Of a DNA stretch of 64,000 nucleotides, positions 57,253 through 64,000 are shown piece after piece. The translations under genes were made by a program, and so were the position numbers. The notes below the pieces were generated by a model that saw only the letters and a list, made by a program, of their open reading frames with translations, ran no database searches and was not told the origin of the DNA. The stretch is from Nocardioides sp. QY071. GTDB taxonomy: Bacteria; Actinomycetota; Actinomycetes; Propionibacteriales; Nocardioidaceae. The DNA is taken from contig NZ_CP124682.1 in assembly GCF_029961765.1 (NCBI RefSeq), forward strand, positions 1 through 64,000, in the 5' to 3' direction. The number at the start of each line of letters is the position of its first letter. The first letter of the stretch is position 1.

Positions 57253-59246
57253 CCGCCGGCGACCTCTTCCACCGGGTGACCCGGCTCGGCATCGGCGCCC
57301 TGGCGGTCCTGGTCCTCACCACGCTCCTCGGGGCGGCCATGGCCATCCAGCCGCCCGCCGCGGCCGCGGCCGAGCCGCCGGCCGCCACGGCGAACGTCGC
57401 CACGGCGAACGTCGCCACGGTTGAGACCGCCGGCCAGCTGCCGGCCCGCAACGTCAAGATGGGCTGCCCCGGCCCCGACGCGCTGTGCGACCTCGGCGGT
57501 GACGCGCTCGACTGCGCCAAGGACCCGATCGACTGCGGCAAAGACGCAGCCGGCGAGGTCAAGGACGGCACCGGGAACGTGATCAACGGCGCCGGAGACG
57601 TCCTCGACGGGGCCGCCGGGCTGCTCCCGGACGGCTGCGGCATCCTCGACGCGATCTGCGACGGCGGACTCCCCGGCCTCCCCGGGCTCCCGGGCCTGCC
57701 TGGCGTCCCCGGTCTGCCCGGGATCCCCGGCCTCCCGAACGTCGGCGACCTGTTCGGTGGCGGCATCCCGGGCCTCGGGGACATCCCCAACCCGTTCGAG
57801 GCGATCGGGGACGTCATCGCCAAGGCCGCGGCCGACGCCTGGACGGCGGCCATGCTCGCGGTCTGGAACTCCGGCCTGTTCGTGCTGCGCATCGTGCTCA
57901 CGTTCAGCGAGCTGTTCTTGACCCCCGACCTGCGCGCCGACGGACCGGGCAAGGACGTCTACGCCTTCACCCTCTGGCTCGCGGTCGCCCTGGTGGTCAT
58001 CTTGGCGATGATCCAGCTCGGTGCTGCGGCGTTCAAGCGCGAGGGCAAGGGGCTCGCGCGGGCGTTCATCGGCGCCGGCCAGTTCGTCTTGGTCTGCGCC
58101 TGCTGGTTCGGCTACTGCGTGATGATCGTCGCCGCGTGCGGCGCCATCACCAAGGCGCTGATGAAGTCGCTGCTCAAGGTGCAGACCTGGCCCGACTGGG
58201 ACCCCCTGGGCGGCCTCGGTATCGACGACATCACCGACGCCGGCGTGGCCACCGCGCTCGCCTTCCTCGGCATCTTCCTGTGGCTGGCCGCGATCGGGCA
58301 CGTCCTGGTCTACCTGGCCCGCGCGGCGTCGCTGCTCGTGCTGACCGCCACCGGCCCGCTCTCGGCGGCCGGGCTGGTCTCCGACTTCACCCGCTCCTGG
58401 TTCTGGAAGAGCCTGCGGTGGTTCCACGCCGCGGCGTTCACCCCGGTGCTGATGGTGATGGTGCTGGGCATCGGTGTGCAGTTCGCCAACGGCGTCGCCG
58501 CCCACCTCGCCGACGACACCGCCAAGGCGTTCGGCACCGCCCTGCCGGCGGTGATGACGATCCTGATCAGCGTCGTCGCGCCGCTGGCCCTGTTCAAGCT
58601 CCTGGCATTCGTCGACCCCGGCACCCCCAGCGGAGCGTCGTTCCGGCAGGGCATGGCCATCCAGGGCGGCCTCCAGGGCCTGCTCAGCGGTGGCGGTGCC
58701 GGCGGCGGCTCCGCGGCCGCGTCGACCACCGACGGCAACGGCCGCTCCTCGGGTGAGCAGAGCGCCGAGGCCTCGACCGGCGACCGGTTCAACAAGTCCA
58801 CCCAGGGCGTCCTCGGCAGCTTCGGCCCGGTCGGGCAGGCGCTGTCGACCGGCATGGGCTGGATCAACTCCGCCGGCGCCAAGGCCACCTCCCTGATGTC
58901 GGACGAGACCAACCAGGCCGGCGTCGGGCAGAGCACCTACGGCCCCGACTTCAGCAACATGGGTGGCCGACAGTCCGGTGGCCAGTCGGGTGGCCAGTCC
59001 GGCGACCAGAGCAGCGGCACGCACCCCGGCTCCCAGAACAACGGCGACGACGACCCGCCCCCGAACCCGCCCATGCCGCCGGCACCGCCGACCCCGCCGA
59101 CGCTGCCCACCGGTGGCGCACCGGGCGGCGGCTCGGGTGGCGGCCAGAACGGGTCCGGAGGAGCCGCAGCTACGCCCAAGACTCCCGCCGCCGGTGGCGG
59201 AGGAGCGGCCGGCGGCGCCGGCGGGATCCCCCCGGTGGCGGTGTAG
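57249..59246 (+). CDS. VirB6-like polytopic T4SS protein with collagen-like repeats
   Basis: 665 aa. A signal or anchor helix at residues ~13-35 is followed by an extracellular part with GLPGLPGLPGLPGVPGLPGI and IPGL/P repeats (~residues 138-165). At least five membrane helices follow (VYAFTLWLAVALVVILAMIQ and others to ~residue 455), then a long Gly/Ser/Pro/Gln-rich tail. This is the usual layout of the actinobacterial VirB6-like channel component. Confidence 0.7.
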   Translation: MTAGDLFHRVTRLGIGALAVLVLTTLLGAAMAIQPPAAAAAEPPAATANVATANVATVETAGQLPARNVKMGCPGPDALCDLGGDALDCAKDPIDCGKDAAGEVKDGTGNVINGAGDVLDGAAGLLPDGCGILDAICDGGLPGLPGLPGLPGVPGLPGIPGLPNVGDLFGGGIPGLGDIPNPFEAIGDVIAKAAADAWTAAMLAVWNSGLFVLRIVLTFSELFLTPDLRADGPGKDVYAFTLWLAVALVVILAMIQLGAAAFKREGKGLARAFIGAGQFVLVCACWFGYCVMIVAACGAITKALMKSLLKVQTWPDWDPLGGLGIDDITDAGVATALAFLGIFLWLAAIGHVLVYLARAASLLVLTATGPLSAAGLVSDFTRSWFWKSLRWFHAAAFTPVLMVMVLGIGVQFANGVAAHLADDTAKAFGTALPAVMTILISVVAPLALFKLLAFVDPGTPSGASFRQGMAIQGGLQGLLSGGGAGGGSAAASTTDGNGRSSGEQSAEASTGDRFNKSTQGVLGSFGPVGQALSTGMGWINSAGAKATSLMSDETNQAGVGQSTYGPDFSNMGGRQSGGQSGGQSGDQSSGTHPGSQNNGDDDPPPNPPMPPAPPTPPTLPTGGAPGGGSGGGQNGSGGAAATPKTPAAGGGGAAGGAGGIPPVAV

Positions 59247-59311
59247 CCGATGCGCCCCGCCACCTGCCCCCAACCCCGATCGACCTCTACAGACCCGGAA
59301 GGAAGCCGACG

Positions 59312-60817
59312 ATGACCATCTACGCCGACTACCAGCGCGACCGCATCGGCTGGTTCTTCGGCCTCTCCGGAGGCCAGCTGATGTTCCTGGCGCTGGCCAG
59401 CCTGCCGGCGTTCTGGGCGATCAGCCGCGGAGCGTGGTTCTCCGCGTTCCTGTTCGCGCTGGTCTGGCTGTTCCTGCTGGGCATCACCGTCATCCCGGTC
59501 CGGGGCCGCTCGGCCACCGGCTGGGTGTTCGCCTCGAGCATGTACGCCGTCGGCGGGCTGCTCGGCTGGACCTCCTTCCGCGCCAAGGCGGCCCAGGGCC
59601 GAGCTGAGGACCTCGACACCCCCGACCTTCCCGGGGTGCTGCAGGGCATCAAGATCCACGACGGCCCGCCGCACGGCTCGCAGCTGCAGCGCGTCGGAGT
59701 GATCCACGACGACGCCACGAAGACCTGGGCAGTCACCGCCGCGGTCGTCCACCCCGGCATCGGCATGAAGGACACCGAGGAGCGCAGCCGCTACGGGGAG
59801 GCGCTGGCCGGGCTGCTCGACGTCGCCGGCCGCACCGAGAAGATCGACGAGATCCTCTTCATGATCCGCACCGTCCCCGAGGACGGTGCCGAGCGCGAGC
59901 TGTGGGTAACCAAGCACCGCCGCAGCAACGCGCCGGAGCTGTCCGAGGTCGTCAACAGCGACCTCGCGGTCGGCCTCACCCAGGCGTCGGTGCGCACCGA
60001 GCAGTTCGTCACGATCGTCGTCCCGGAGACCCGGATCGCCCGGTCGGCCAAGGAGTCCGGCGGCGGGTTCGAGGGCCGCTGCCGCGAGCTCTACCTGCTC
60101 ATGGCCGAGATCGAGGCCCAGCTGCGCGGCCCGATGGGCATGACGTCGGTCCGCTGGCTCACGTCACCGGAGCTCGCCCTGGCCTCCCGGACAGGGTTCG
60201 CCCCCGGCGACCGCGCCAGCATCGTCGAGGCCCTCGCCATGCGGGAGAAGGACCCGAACGTGAACGCCGACGTGCCCTGGGCGCTGGCTGGTCCCTCGGG
60301 CGCCGACGCGACGGTGCGGCACTACAGCCACGACGCGTGGAACTCGATCAGCGCCACCATCAAGCTCCCGACCCGCGGCGTCGCGATGGGCGCACTCGCA
60401 CCGATCCTCACCCCCAGCGAGTCGGGGGAGCGGCGCTCGTTCGTCGTCGCCTTCCCGATCGTGTCCCAGTCCAAGGCCGACCGGCAGTCCGGCAACGCCG
60501 AGTGGGCCGCGGACCTGGCCGAGGGCATGAACGAGAAGCTCGGCCGCAAGACCCGCGCCAAGCAGCGGGACGAGGCCCACAAGGCCCGCGGCCTGGACGC
60601 CAAGCTGGCCCGCGGCAACGCGCTCGTCCGGCCTTACGCGGTCTGCACGGTCACGGTTCCCAAGACGCTACGAATCACCGAGTTCGGCCGCCGCCTGGAC
60701 GCCTCGATCCGTCGCGCCGGGTTCGCGCCGCTACGGCTCGACCTCGCCCAGGACGTCGGCTTCGCCGCCTCGACCATCCCCGTCGGGATGAGCCTGACCC
60801 GGAGCGGAGACGCCTGA
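59312..60817 (+). CDS. SCO6880-type conjugation protein
   Basis: 501 aa. Two N-terminal hydrophobic segments (QLMFLALASLPAFWAISRGA and FLFALVWLFLLGITVIPV), then a large soluble domain with DRASIVEALAMREKDPNVNA and YAVCTVTVPKTLRITEFGRR. Recognised as the SCO6880 family usually placed before the VirB4-like ATPase; it resembles PrgI and VirB4 N-terminal parts combined. It overlaps the ATPase gene by one base. Confidence 0.75.
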   Translation: MTIYADYQRDRIGWFFGLSGGQLMFLALASLPAFWAISRGAWFSAFLFALVWLFLLGITVIPVRGRSATGWVFASSMYAVGGLLGWTSFRAKAAQGRAEDLDTPDLPGVLQGIKIHDGPPHGSQLQRVGVIHDDATKTWAVTAAVVHPGIGMKDTEERSRYGEALAGLLDVAGRTEKIDEILFMIRTVPEDGAERELWVTKHRRSNAPELSEVVNSDLAVGLTQASVRTEQFVTIVVPETRIARSAKESGGGFEGRCRELYLLMAEIEAQLRGPMGMTSVRWLTSPELALASRTGFAPGDRASIVEALAMREKDPNVNADVPWALAGPSGADATVRHYSHDAWNSISATIKLPTRGVAMGALAPILTPSESGERRSFVVAFPIVSQSKADRQSGNAEWAADLAEGMNEKLGRKTRAKQRDEAHKARGLDAKLARGNALVRPYAVCTVTVPKTLRITEFGRRLDASIRRAGFAPLRLDLAQDVGFAASTIPVGMSLTRSGDA

Positions 60818-62355
60818 TGCCCACCACCACCCGCCGGAACCGTGGCAGCGGCCGCGACATGGCCGCCCTGCTGTCGGACTTCGGCCACGACCTGCCCACG
60901 ATCCCCACGCTCGCGCCGGAGGCCAAGGAGCCCCGGATCTTCAAGTACGCCCCGCGCCGCGGCGCGGCACGCCGCGGCCGCGGATGGGCGCCCGCCTCCG
61001 CCCCGGCGCAGGCCTGGCGGATGACCAGCGACCAGGCTCCGGTGTTCTGGCCGTTCGTGTCCGCGCCGGCCCTGCCCCCGACCGGGGCGCAGATGGGCGT
61101 CGACCAGCTCTCTGGCGGCTCGTTCTACTGCGACCCGTTCGGGTGGGTGCTGCGCGACGACGTGCCGGCGACCAACCCCAACATCTTCCAGTTCGCCAAG
61201 CCGGGAAGCGGCAAGTCCGGCACCACCAAGGCGTTCTGCACCCGGATGATGCCCTTCGGCTACCGCACCCTGGTCACCGGCGACGTCAAGGACGAGTACG
61301 AGTCCCTGTGTCGCGCGCTCGGTGTCGAGCCCTTCGTCATCGCCCCCGGCTTCTCGGCCCGGGTCAACCCGCTGTCCATGGGGCCGCTCGGCGACGGGTG
61401 GGAGAAGCTCTCGGCCGAGGAGGCCCAGAGGCGCGCCACCATCATCTTCAAGCGGTGGCTGGTCCTGGTCCGCGGCCTGGTCGGCTCCATGAAGATCGAC
61501 GACGAGCGGCGGGTGCCCTTCGGCCCCGACGAGTCCGACGTCGTCCGCAACGCGCTGCAGATCCTCACCGGCTACGCCGCCGGCAACACGGTGCTGCAGG
61601 AGACGACCATCCCGCGGCTGTGGGACCTGCTCCGCAACCCGACCGAGGAGCTCGTCCGGGCCTGCGAGTACGCGAACCCCCGCGTGTTCCTCGACGAGAC
61701 CCGGCTGCTGCGCAACGCGCTCGGCGAGCTGGTCACCGGCACCCTGGCCGGCCTCTTCGACGACTTCACCAACATCGAGGTCGACTGGCGCGCCCCGATC
61801 CAGTCGTTCAGCCTCTCCCGGCTCGACGGCCTGGGCGACGAGGCGGTGGGCATCGCGCTGCTGTGCATGAACTCCTGGGGCCGCGGCCTGCGGGAGATCG
61901 CCGAACCCGGCGACCTGCGCATCGTCGTGCGCGACGAGGTCTGGAAGCAGATGCGTCTCGGCACCGCCGCGGTGGCCAGCTTCGACGCCGACCTGCGGCT
62001 CTCCCGCGGCATGGCCGGCAAGGGCGGCGACATCCAGTTCTGCAACCTCCACAAGCCCTCCGACCTGCTCTCGGTCGGCGACGCTGACTCCCAGGCCGCG
62101 ATGATCGCCAAGGACCTCCTCGAGCTGGCCGACATCAAGATCCTCGGCGCCCAGAAGCCCCGCGTCGCCCGCGAGCTCGACTCGATGCTCGGGCTCGGCC
62201 CGATCGCCCAGGACCTCGTCTCCGGGTGGGCGATGCAGGACAAGGGTCGCGCGCTGTGGTGCATCGGCGACGCCACCTACAAGGTCCAGACGGTGCTCCA
62301 CCCGCTGGAGAAGAAGCTCTACTACACCAACGAGGCCATCGAGGCCGCCGCCTGA
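60817..62355 (+). CDS. VirB4-like T4SS ATPase
   Basis: 512 aa from the ATG overlapping the previous stop. Walker A FAKPGSGKSGTTKAF at about residues 126-140, Walker B-like LRIVVRDEVWKQM and the downstream FCNLHKPSDL helix correspond to VirB4/TraC-like motors. The N-terminal ~100 residues are basic and low complexity. Powers the secretion channel from the cytosol. Confidence 0.8.
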   Translation: MPTTTRRNRGSGRDMAALLSDFGHDLPTIPTLAPEAKEPRIFKYAPRRGAARRGRGWAPASAPAQAWRMTSDQAPVFWPFVSAPALPPTGAQMGVDQLSGGSFYCDPFGWVLRDDVPATNPNIFQFAKPGSGKSGTTKAFCTRMMPFGYRTLVTGDVKDEYESLCRALGVEPFVIAPGFSARVNPLSMGPLGDGWEKLSAEEAQRRATIIFKRWLVLVRGLVGSMKIDDERRVPFGPDESDVVRNALQILTGYAAGNTVLQETTIPRLWDLLRNPTEELVRACEYANPRVFLDETRLLRNALGELVTGTLAGLFDDFTNIEVDWRAPIQSFSLSRLDGLGDEAVGIALLCMNSWGRGLREIAEPGDLRIVVRDEVWKQMRLGTAAVASFDADLRLSRGMAGKGGDIQFCNLHKPSDLLSVGDADSQAAMIAKDLLELADIKILGAQKPRVARELDSMLGLGPIAQDLVSGWAMQDKGRALWCIGDATYKVQTVLHPLEKKLYYTNEAIEAAA

Positions 62356-62376
62356 GGCGCTCGGGACTGACCTGTC

Positions 62377-64000
62377 GTGAAGAAGCTCCTGCTCGCCGGA
62401 CTGCCGGTCCTGATCATCTTCATGGGCCTGCCGCTGCTGGTCTCCCTGATGGTGGTCATGAGCACGACCGCGGCCGCGGAGTGCCGCACCCAGACCGACC
62501 AGACCGCCCCCACCGAGCTCGGGGACCTCGGCGTCATCGACGGACCCGTGGGCGGTCCGGTCAAGGGCAAGGTCACCCTGGCGCAGGCCAACATCCCGCG
62601 CCGGTCCGGCCTCGACGGCTTCCGGGCGTCCATGCCCAAGGTCCTCTCGACCAACCCTGACTTCGTCACCCTCAACGAGGCCAGCGGGTGGACCCTGGCG
62701 CAGATCGAGGCCGCCGCCCCCGGCTATGGCGCGTTTCGGGTCGCCGACCACACCGGCGACAACAACTCCATGGGCAACGTCGTGCTCTGGAAGCGCGACA
62801 CCTGGTCCAAGGCCAACGGCGGCCGGGTCACCCTCGTCGTCGACGACAACACCTACTACCAGGGCCGGGCGGTCACCTGGGACCGGTTCGCCACCTGGGT
62901 GATCCTCGAGCGCGCCGACGGCGCCGTGGTCTCGGTCATCTCCACCCACCACATGACCAACCCGCACAAGTTCCCCCGGCAGCACGGGAACCCGCCGCTG
63001 ACCCGGCCCCAGCAGTACGGCGCCGGCATGGACATCCTGCTGCAGCTGCGCAACTCGCTGGCCACCCACGGCCCGGTGCTCATCGGCGGCGACATGAACA
63101 CCCACGCCTCCTACACCGACCTGCCCTGGGCGGCGGCCGCGAAGATGAAGGCCGCCGGCTACGGCTGGCACAACCACGCGGTCGACTTCGTCTTCTTCCC
63201 CCAGCACCAGGGCGTGCGCCTCGAGCGGGGATGGTCCGGAACGATGGTCTCCGACCACCACTGGATCTCCGCCCGCCTCTCCATGAACGGCGCCGGCCCC
63301 GAGAGCGTGCCCGCGCCTGCGGCCACCAGCGATGGTGTCGTGAACGCCGCCCACACCACGAGGACGGCGGCCGAGCCGCCATCCGGGAACGTGCTCGGCC
63401 AGCTGATGCGTCTGCGGTTCGCCTCCAGCTACCCGACCATGACCGCCGAGCAAGCCCGCAACGCGATCACCATCGCCCAGGTCGCCCGCGACCTCCAGGT
63501 GCCCCGCCGCGGACTGCAGATCGCCATCGCCACCGCGATCCAGGAGTCCAAGCTGGTCAACCTCACCGGCGGCGACCGCGACTCCGGCGGCCTGTTCCAG
63601 CAGCGCCCCTCGCAGGGCTGGGGCAGCCGTGCCGAGGTCACCAACCCGGTCCTTGCGGCGCGGGCCTTCTTCGGTGAAGCCCAGCACACCGGCAACCCCG
63701 GCCTGCTCGACATCCCCGGCTGGCAGAAGATGCCGCTGACCCAGGCCGCCCAGGCCGTGCAGCGCTCCGGCTACCCCGACGCCTACGCCCAGTGGGAGGA
63801 CGTTGCCGGCGACATCACTGACCTGCTCGGCGGCGACCTGCCCGACCTGCCCGACGACGGCTCCACCACGAACGTGGCCAACTGTCAGGGCGAGACCGTC
63901 AACCCGGTCACCGTCGGCACCCTCAACCTGCTCGGCGCCGGCCACACCGACAAGGCGGGGGAGCGGCCCGGCTACGACACCTGGGACAAGCGACTGCCCG
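62377..64000 (+). CDS. Modular secreted protein: EEP nuclease, transglycosylase-like domain, second EEP start (3' end outside window)
   Basis: GTG start at 62377, at least 541 codons. Signal/anchor helix (VLIIFMGLPLLVSLMVVMST). Domain 1, ~residues 85-305, fits the endonuclease/exonuclease/phosphatase fold: TLNEASGW, LIGGDMNTH, VDFVFFP and VSDHHWISARL. Domain 2, ~residues 350-425, resembles transglycosylase/lysozyme-like units: IAIATAIQESKLVNLTGGDR and SGGLFQQRPSQGWG. Near the window end VTVGTLNLLGAGHTDKAGER begins a likely second EEP domain. Probably opens the cell wall for transfer; the role of the nuclease is unknown. Confidence 0.75.
   Translation, partial: MKKLLLAGLPVLIIFMGLPLLVSLMVVMSTTAAAECRTQTDQTAPTELGDLGVIDGPVGGPVKGKVTLAQANIPRRSGLDGFRASMPKVLSTNPDFVTLNEASGWTLAQIEAAAPGYGAFRVADHTGDNNSMGNVVLWKRDTWSKANGGRVTLVVDDNTYYQGRAVTWDRFATWVILERADGAVVSVISTHHMTNPHKFPRQHGNPPLTRPQQYGAGMDILLQLRNSLATHGPVLIGGDMNTHASYTDLPWAAAAKMKAAGYGWHNHAVDFVFFPQHQGVRLERGWSGTMVSDHHWISARLSMNGAGPESVPAPAATSDGVVNAAHTTRTAAEPPSGNVLGQLMRLRFASSYPTMTAEQARNAITIAQVARDLQVPRRGLQIAIATAIQESKLVNLTGGDRDSGGLFQQRPSQGWGSRAEVTNPVLAARAFFGEAQHTGNPGLLDIPGWQKMPLTQAAQAVQRSGYPDAYAQWEDVAGDITDLLGGDLPDLPDDGSTTNVANCQGETVNPVTVGTLNLLGAGHTDKAGERPGYDTWDKRLP

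Noticed and set aside
60634..63945. Very long open frame of 1,103 codons on the - strand
   Set aside because: It is antisense to three well-supported transfer genes and arises from high GC codon bias; the translated sequence is low complexity Gly/Val/Arg-rich without domains.
1..64000. tRNA, rRNA and attachment sites
   Set aside because: No cloverleaf, rRNA segment or convincing att direct repeat was recognised, so integration state cannot be judged from this window.

Overview
The window looks like part of a large conjugative element (plasmid or integrative conjugative element) from a high-GC actinomycete. Signs are very GC-rich genes, ATGA/GTGA stop-start overlaps, actinobacterial conjugation genes and actinobacterial IS families. 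The host is not identified; composition and gene style would suit Nocardioides or a relative, but that is inference. Two stretches of backbone (about 1-23.5 kb and 53-64 kb, both read mainly on the + strand) are split by about 29 kb of accessory DNA (23.5-53 kb) built from stacked mobile elements.

Left backbone: a protein made of two DnaA-like DNA-binding domains, a secreted nuclease, several small genes, a possible catalytically dead M48-type membrane protein, a tandem ribbon-helix-helix regulator with palindromic operators, a primase-polymerase-type replication initiator, an array of about 21 short repeats spaced 12 bp apart, parA and a double ribbon-helix-helix partner, a double-HTH regulator, and a complete Tad/Flp-type pilus operon (CpaB/SAF, TadZ, TadA, TadB, TadC, pilin, three TadE/G-like pseudopilins, and a LysM/BTAD protein whose gene carries a frameshift). 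It ends with a lipoprotein, a secreted protein, a decayed gene and a strong terminator.

Accessory region: an IS256-family element, then a class 1 integron remnant read on the - strand (orf5, sul1, qacE-delta-1, aadA2, attI1, truncated intI1). A cmx-carrying IS481-type transposon interrupts its orf5. Next come an IS1081-like element with a frameshift and a module of small enzymes (MerR-PP2C fusion, PNPOx-like, broken GNAT, IMPase-like, CYTH, APH-like). A - strand locus from 42.5 to 37.8 kb follows: sigma factor, HTH/antagonist candidate, ImmA/IrrE peptidase, 51-aa protein, ubiquitin-like protein, E2-like protein and a JAB-E1 fusion. After that are IS110 and IS3 copies, an erm methyltransferase with leader-peptide attenuator, an SMR efflux pair with a TetR regulator, and a Tn554-like tyrosine recombinase module. 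A 17-bp palindromic hairpin recurs four times in this region.

Right backbone: a regulator, a MinD-like ATPase, and a type IV secretion cluster (small pilin-like membrane protein, two VirB8/TcpC-like proteins, a VirB6-like channel protein, an SCO6880-type protein, a VirB4-like ATPase, and a modular nuclease/transglycosylase running off the window). No relaxase, VirD4/TraB motor, integrase of the backbone element, tRNA or rRNA is visible here.

Two regulatory patterns tie genes together. A bipartite motif (GTGATCG, 17-18 bp, ACATAGGYGA) stands before four backbone transcription units. A second motif (GCTAACAG, 12 bp, CCTCGACTACCT) stands before both the sigma-factor gene and the ubiquitin-like conjugation genes, suggesting that the locus-encoded sigma factor switches on the conjugation module. 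That sigma/peptidase-controlled ubiquitin-like locus is the most interesting system in the window.
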